From the NCBI GenBank assembly GCA_017415025.1, contig JAFQJH010000004.1, positions 124,001 to 188,000 on the forward strand: DNA of 64,000 bases, in the 5' to 3' direction. Origin of the DNA: Clostridia bacterium. GTDB lineage: Bacteria > Bacillota > Clostridia > Oscillospirales > Acutalibacteraceae. A program made the position numbers and the translations under genes. The notes under the pieces are model-generated. The model made no database searches, had not been told where the DNA came from, and worked only from the letters and a program-made list of their open reading frames with translations. Numbering within the stretch: the stretch's first letter is position 1; every line of letters begins with the position of its first letter. This document shows, in pieces, positions 59,313 to 64,000 of the stretch.

Positions 59313-61352
59313 TTATTCGTCTTCGTCAACCTTTGCCTCAGCAATAACCTTCTCTGCAACTGCTGCAGGAGCGTCCTCATAGCGTGCAAATTCGAATGTA
59401 TAGTAGCCTCTGCCTGCCGTTACGGAACGGAGAACTGTTGAGAAGTTGTTCATCTCTGCCATCGGAACCTCGGCAACGAGCTCCTGATACTTCGGCTCTT
59501 CTTCAGATGCACCCATACCAAGCACACGGCCGCGGCGCTTTGTAACGTCACCCATAATATCGCCGAGGAAAGCTTCGGGCATAACAGCCTTCAATGTTCC
59601 TACGGGCTCAAGGATTGACGGGCTTGCCTGCGGAATACCTGCCTTGAATGCGATTGAAGCAGCCATCTTGAATGCCATTTCGGAAGAGTCAACGGGATGG
59701 TAAGAACCGTCATAAAGAACAGCCTTAAGACCAACCATCGGATAGCCTGCCATAACACCCTTCTTCATACACTCGAGAAGTCCCTTTTCAACTGCAGGGA
59801 AGAAGTTCTTCGGAACTGAACCGCCGACAACCTCTGACTCGAAGATAAGTCCCTCTTCCTCTGTCGGCTCAAAGCGGATCCAAACGTCACCGAACTGACC
59901 GTGACCGCCTGACTGCTTCTTATGTCTGCCCTGTACCTTAACGGACTTGCGGATAGCTTCTCTGTATGCTACGCGGGGAACTGTAAGCTCAATGTCAAGA
60001 CCGAACTTGCTCTTGATTTTTGAAACGATGATATCAAGATGCTGTTCGCCGAGACCTGAAAGAACCTGCTCCTTTGTTTCCTTATTGATTTCAAACTTGA
60101 TTGTCGGATCTTCTTCAAGAAGACGGTTGATAGCGGAAACAATCTTCTCTTCCTCGCCCTTCTTGCAAGCCTTGACAGCCATTGAAAGGCACGGAGTCGG
60201 GAACTTGACGCCGCTGAGCTCAATAACGTTATTAGCGGCACAGATTGTATCACCTGTCTTTACGCAGTTGAGCTTTGTAACAACGCCGATGTCACCTGCG
60301 GGGATGCACTTGCAATCCTCCGACTTATTGCCGCGGACGGTAATAATCTTACCCATACGCTCTGTTTCGCCCGTACGTGCATTATAAACGGGAGTTTCGG
60401 GAGTAATCTTACCGCTGCTTACCTTGAAGTATGACATCTTACCTACGAACGGGTCAGCAACCGTCTTGAAGCAAAGTGCTGCAAGCGGGCCGTTCTCGTC
60501 ACAGTCAACATCCTTACCGCCGGCGTAAGAAGCAGCATCGGGAGCTGAATATGCAAGCTCATCCATAAGAAGGTCAACACCGTCCATTGTGTAGCCTGAG
60601 CAAGCGTATACGGGATAAACTGATGAAGCATTAACGCCCTCGTTGAGAGCTGTAATAATCTCTTTACGTGTGAACTCTTCGCCTGCGAAGAATTTTTCCA
60701 TAAGGTCATCGCTTGCAGTTGCAACAGCCTCTGTAAGGATGTCGAGCATTTCCATAATCTTCGGGTCATTGGGCATCGGAATTTCCGTAGCCTTGCCGTC
60801 CTTGTATTCAAAGCCCTTACGTGATGCAAGGTTAACGTAAGCCTTAACCTCACCGTCAACTACGTAAGGTACGATAACGGGGCAGACTGCACCGCCGTGA
60901 ACAGCTTTAATCTCTTCAAAAGTCTTATAGAAATCGGCGTGCTCCTTATCACAGCGTGTGATAGCGAACATCTTACCTCTTTTTCTTGCAGCCTTGAAAG
61001 CCTTTTCTGCGCCGACGTCATACTTGTGGCCTGCGCCGAGAACGATAAGTACACATTCAGAAGCTGTGATACCTTCTGCCATTTCACCCTCAAAGTCGAA
61101 GAGACCCGGAGTGTCAATTATGTTAAGCTTGCAGTCCTTCCATTCAATCGGAGCAATTGCAGCGGAAACGGAAACGTGGCGGCGCTTCTCTTCGGGATCG
61201 AAATCGAGAGTAGCATTGCCTTCGTCAACTCTGCCGAGTCTGTCCGTAAGTCCTGCGATATAAAGCATAGCTTCTGCAAGAGTTGTCTTACCTCTGCCTG
61301 CATGACCTGCAAGTGTGATATTTCTGATATCCTTCGCGTTATAGTATTTCAA
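59313..61352 (-). CDS. EF-G paralogue with altered GTPase motifs (EF-G2-like)
   Basis: 679 residues from a TTG start (AAAGGAGG eight bases before). All five EF-G domains are visible, with RHKKQSGGHGQFGDVWI in domain IV and AGRGYYTFEFARYE at the end. The G domain departs from normal EF-G: G1 is GHAGRGKTTL (AHIDAGKTT in EF-G), G3 is DTPGLFDF where the catalytic His of DTPGHVDF is Leu84, G4 reads ITRCDK in place of NKxD, and switch I is RRHVSVS. These changes mark the EF-G2 group, whose role (translocation under stress, ribosome rescue or other) is not settled. Own promoter and terminator. Confidence 0.9.
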   Translation of the reverse strand: MKYYNAKDIRNITLAGHAGRGKTTLAEAMLYIAGLTDRLGRVDEGNATLDFDPEEKRRHVSVSAAIAPIEWKDCKLNIIDTPGLFDFEGEMAEGITASECVLIVLGAGHKYDVGAEKAFKAARKRGKMFAITRCDKEHADFYKTFEEIKAVHGGAVCPVIVPYVVDGEVKAYVNLASRKGFEYKDGKATEIPMPNDPKIMEMLDILTEAVATASDDLMEKFFAGEEFTRKEIITALNEGVNASSVYPVYACSGYTMDGVDLLMDELAYSAPDAASYAGGKDVDCDENGPLAALCFKTVADPFVGKMSYFKVSSGKITPETPVYNARTGETERMGKIITVRGNKSEDCKCIPAGDIGVVTKLNCVKTGDTICAANNVIELSGVKFPTPCLSMAVKACKKGEEEKIVSAINRLLEEDPTIKFEINKETKEQVLSGLGEQHLDIIVSKIKSKFGLDIELTVPRVAYREAIRKSVKVQGRHKKQSGGHGQFGDVWIRFEPTEEEGLIFESEVVGGSVPKNFFPAVEKGLLECMKKGVMAGYPMVGLKAVLYDGSYHPVDSSEMAFKMAASIAFKAGIPQASPSILEPVGTLKAVMPEAFLGDIMGDVTKRRGRVLGMGASEEEPKYQELVAEVPMAEMNNFSTVLRSVTAGRGYYTFEFARYEDAPAAVAEKVIAEAKVDEDE

Positions 61353-61448
61353 AACAAATTCCTCCTTTGTTTCCAGAGCGTCAGATTAAATTTGCGGGTG
61401 CTTTTTTAATATAAAAAATCATCTTGCTTACCAACGCATCATAGCGAT

Positions 61449-61477
61449 ACTATATCACATATTAACATAAAAAACAA
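61449..61477 (-). promoter_or_regulatory. Candidate promoter of the EF-G paralogue
   Basis: On the minus strand TTGTTT (61472-61477), 17-bp spacer, TATAGT (61449-61454), with a ~90-base leader before the TTG. Confidence 0.5.
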
Positions 61478-61527
61478 TAGATACTGAAGAAATATGTGAA
61501 TATTACTAAAAAAATAACCAAAAAATT

Positions 61528-61562
61528 ATGACTTTGGACCTCGTAAGGAAGTCCAAAGTCAT
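61528..61562 (-). terminator. Terminator of the LRR-dockerin gene
   Basis: ATGACTTTGGAC (61528-61539) pairs with GTCCAAAGTCAT (61551-61562), 12 bases, with AATTTTTT following on the minus strand. Confidence 0.88.
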
Positions 61563-61616
61563 CAGTTGTAAAAATTATCGGTCTCAATTTGTATAAAGTG
61601 CTGTCTTTTCGGGCTT

Positions 61617-63941
61617 TTATCTCATCAGACCGGGATTATAGTAATCCTCAATATGTGCAGCTTCAACGTTGAGCTGGAGGATAATAAGGGCATCAATCGA
61701 GTTGACTCTGCCGTCGTGATTGATATCGGATGCAATTGCCTGACACTCGTTTTCGAACTCGATAAGATTAACGGAATTCATAAGAACCGTCAGAGCATCG
61801 ACAGAATTTGTTCTGCCGTCGAGGTTGGTGTCGCCGTAAATAACGAGACTGTAATCAACCGTGCCGATTTCATCCGTAAGCGAAAGAACTGAACCTGTTG
61901 CAATAAGCTCGGGCAAGGTTGCCTCGAACTTCTCCGTATCAATTGTACCGAAGAGTGTCTCTGCTTCGGGCTCATTGACATAGAGGTAGATGTACTTGTT
62001 AACGTGGTCAACAGTTGACGGTGCGCCGAGGAAGAAGTCCTGGCAGATTTCAGCATCAAGCGGAAGGAAAGCAAAGCCAAACGTTCTTGAATACTCATCC
62101 GCAGGAGTTGCAAGATAGCCTGTAACCTCAAACTCTGCGTTAGGAACGAATTTGAACTCGCCCGTCGGATTCATTTCTTCATCAAGGATTTCTGTCTTAA
62201 CAAAGCCGAACGACTTTTCGCCGATAGCCGTTATATCCTTACCGAGGCTGATTTTGTTATACGGTGCCGTTGTATAAAGAGCATAGTCACCGATAGCGGT
62301 AACACCGTCTTCGACTACAACGCTTTCGATTTCATAATCCTCAAACTCTGCGGGTGTTTCTGCAGTATAATCATCAGTTGTGCCCGTACCGCTGACAGTA
62401 AGAGTCTTTGTCTCCCCGTCATAATTCCAGGTAACATTTTCGCCGAGAGCACCTTCTGTTATAAGCTTCTTGCCGAGAGAAACGAACGCAATTCCGTTTT
62501 CCGTCGCATAAGCCTGAGCCGCAGTATCCTCGTAAGCAGTGATTGAAACAACGATATCAACAGCATCCTCGCCGTTCTCATCAGCGTAATAACCGATAGC
62601 CTTTTCGCCGATTTCGGTGATATTCTCACTCAACGCAAAGTCCGTTACAATAGAATTATAGAATGCATAAGCGCCGATTCTTGTAACCGTATCTGCAATT
62701 TCAACGCTTTCATAAGGAATAGTGGCAAAGCGTGCAGGAGCTTCCTTTGAGAAATCCTCCATAGCACCCGTTCCGTTAATTGAAAGAACCTTTGTTTCCT
62801 CGTTATATTCCCAGGTTACGCCCTCACCGCAGACACCGCTTGTAATAAAGCCGAGAGAAACGAATGCAAAGCCGTTGGCATCCGCATAATCCTTGGCGGG
62901 AGAATTTTCATAACCTGTGATTGTAAAGCCCTCAACCGGAACGTTCCATTTGCCGTAGCCGACAGCCTTTTCGCCGATAACGTTAACAGATGCCGGAATA
63001 GTGATTGCAGAAAGCACATCGCAGAGAGCAAAAGCACCGTTTTCAATCACTCTGACACCTGACGGAAGCGTTACGCTCTCAAGTGCACGGCATCCGTTGC
63101 AAAGGTCGGTGGGAATTGTCGTTATAAGCTCGGGAATCACAATAGACTTGAGTGCGCGGCAGGCGTCGAACGTGCTTGCACCGATTGCTTCAAGTGTTGA
63201 GGGAAGAGTAATCTCCGCAAGCTTCTCACAGCGGAAGAATGCACGCTCGTTGATTGCCGTAACACCCTCGGGAACAATAACAGACCTGAGCGATGTGCAA
63301 TATTCGAATGCGGATTCTCCGATTGTCTTAAGAGTTGCAGGAAGAGTGATTGCTTCAAGAGAGATACATCTGTAAAATGCATCCTTGCCGATTGACTCGA
63401 CACCGTCACTTAAGGTAACGTTCTCTAACGCATCGCAAAGTGAGAACATACTCTCGGGAATTTCCGTTGCAGGAACCGTCACGGTTGTAAGCGCCGCACA
63501 GCTGTAGAAAATACCCTTACCCAAAGCAGTAACAGTTGCAGGAATTTCTACGCTGACAAGCGACGGGCTGTAACAGAAGGCGTAATTGCCTATGCCCGTA
63601 ATTCCCTCGCCGAAGACGATGCTAGTATATGCAACGTCGCTCCAGGGGTACACGGTATCAATTTCATCAAGCTCGTTTTTGTATGTATCATAATCGGGAA
63701 TTGAGCCTACACCGTCAAAAGTAAGCTCGCCTGTTTCTTCGTTAAAGCTCCATGTCACCTCCGTGCCCTCGATAGGAGTACCTTCAGCAGGGGTATCCTC
63801 CTCGGGGGTGTCCCCTTCGGGTGTATCCACAACAGGAGTGTCCGTAACGGGAGGTTCTTCGGCAAAAGCCGTAACGATACCCGTGGAAAGCATTGTAAAC
63901 GCAAGACATAAGCAAAGAAATACAGAGACAAATCTTTTCAT
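61617..63941 (-). CDS. Secreted BspA-like leucine-rich-repeat protein with C-terminal dockerin
   Basis: 774 residues. Signal peptide (1-27), an acidic Thr/Pro/Glu linker (~30-60; VDTPEGDTPEEDTPAEGTP), then LRR_5/BspA-type repeats (~90-330) with I-P-xx-V-xx-I and AF-x-C patterns, and further SGxGxxDD-type beta repeats (~355-600). Residues ~702-764 form a dockerin: GDTNLDGRTNSVDA and SDINHDGRVNSIDA with LQLN helices. LRR_5 proteins bind host or bacterial surfaces; the dockerin would attach it to a scaffoldin. The dockerin is near the C-terminus, as in classical cellulosomal proteins. AAAGGAG lies upstream of the ATG. Confidence 0.88.
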   Translation of the reverse strand: MKRFVSVFLCLCLAFTMLSTGIVTAFAEEPPVTDTPVVDTPEGDTPEEDTPAEGTPIEGTEVTWSFNEETGELTFDGVGSIPDYDTYKNELDEIDTVYPWSDVAYTSIVFGEGITGIGNYAFCYSPSLVSVEIPATVTALGKGIFYSCAALTTVTVPATEIPESMFSLCDALENVTLSDGVESIGKDAFYRCISLEAITLPATLKTIGESAFEYCTSLRSVIVPEGVTAINERAFFRCEKLAEITLPSTLEAIGASTFDACRALKSIVIPELITTIPTDLCNGCRALESVTLPSGVRVIENGAFALCDVLSAITIPASVNVIGEKAVGYGKWNVPVEGFTITGYENSPAKDYADANGFAFVSLGFITSGVCGEGVTWEYNEETKVLSINGTGAMEDFSKEAPARFATIPYESVEIADTVTRIGAYAFYNSIVTDFALSENITEIGEKAIGYYADENGEDAVDIVVSITAYEDTAAQAYATENGIAFVSLGKKLITEGALGENVTWNYDGETKTLTVSGTGTTDDYTAETPAEFEDYEIESVVVEDGVTAIGDYALYTTAPYNKISLGKDITAIGEKSFGFVKTEILDEEMNPTGEFKFVPNAEFEVTGYLATPADEYSRTFGFAFLPLDAEICQDFFLGAPSTVDHVNKYIYLYVNEPEAETLFGTIDTEKFEATLPELIATGSVLSLTDEIGTVDYSLVIYGDTNLDGRTNSVDALTVLMNSVNLIEFENECQAIASDINHDGRVNSIDALIILQLNVEAAHIEDYYNPGLMR

Positions 63942-64000
63942 TTTTTAATCTCCTTTACCATTTTATAATTATTTACATTATATTTTATTTTCAAGCTTAT

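Noticed and set aside
63942-64000. Promoter of the LRR-dockerin gene
   Set aside because: Several AT-rich hexamers resemble -10 boxes, but no pair with good spacing stands out, and the window ends here.

Overview
The window looks like chromosome from an anaerobic, spore-forming member of the Clostridia, most probably an Oscillospiraceae/Ruminococcaceae gut or rumen bacterium. The evidence is the set of sporulation genes (a SpoVAF/GerA-type protein, ylbJ, yqfC, yqfD, a SpoIID-like protein), the Gram-positive SRP operon order ylxM-ffh-rpsP-khpA-rimM-trmD, strong GGAGG-type ribosome binding sites, consensus TTGACA/TATAAT promoters, and two secreted proteins with type I dockerin repeats. I saw no tRNA, rRNA, CRISPR array, transposase or phage gene.

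Layout. 1-2,700: a partial gene, a secreted dockerin + cohesin-like protein and a secreted PHP-domain protein. 2,700-5,400: mgtE with a structured leader and an anchored secreted protein. 5,400-13,000: a minus-strand block with a glycosyltransferase, an O-antigen-type polymerase, a Wzc-like tyrosine kinase with a YG-repeat tail, a two-gene SpoIID/peptidoglycan-binding unit and a SpoVAF-like germination protein. 13,000-22,600: housekeeping genes on the minus strand (murD, coaD, rsmD, uvrC, a Crh-like HPr with Ser at position 15, then the SRP operon). 22,600-28,400: glycerate kinase, threonine aldolase, ylbJ, yqfC-yqfD, radC. 28,400-44,700: alpha-galactosidase, a parvulin-type foldase, an NhaC antiporter with a CxxCxGxG insert, several membrane proteins of unknown role, an oxidoreductase/isomerase pair, hemW and lepA. 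45,000-50,000: a G5/3D cell-wall protein, two unknown membrane proteins and glyQS. 50,000-55,500: a sodium-pumping decarboxylase locus with one carboxyltransferase and two consecutive membrane/biotin modules. 55,500-57,800: an AT-rich pair, an XRE regulator and a secreted repeat protein. 57,800-64,000: a PlsC-type acyltransferase, an EF-G paralogue and a BspA-like leucine-rich-repeat dockerin protein.

How the genes work together. The decarboxylase locus would couple decarboxylation (probably of oxaloacetate) to Na+ export, and the NhaC antiporter would exchange the Na+ gradient with H+. The SRP operon, foldase, G5/3D protein and dockerin proteins form an export and surface programme. The polymer cluster next to spore genes may make an exopolysaccharide or a spore-surface glycan.

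The observations I rate highest are: the doubled Na+ pump module with a 49-residue subunit and an internal terminator; several intrinsic terminators that run straight into the Shine-Dalgarno of the next gene; a 5' leader of ylxM-ffh that can pair with its own Shine-Dalgarno; and the DnaJ-like cysteine motif on an NhaC transporter. All functional statements are read from sequence and family knowledge; no searches were run.
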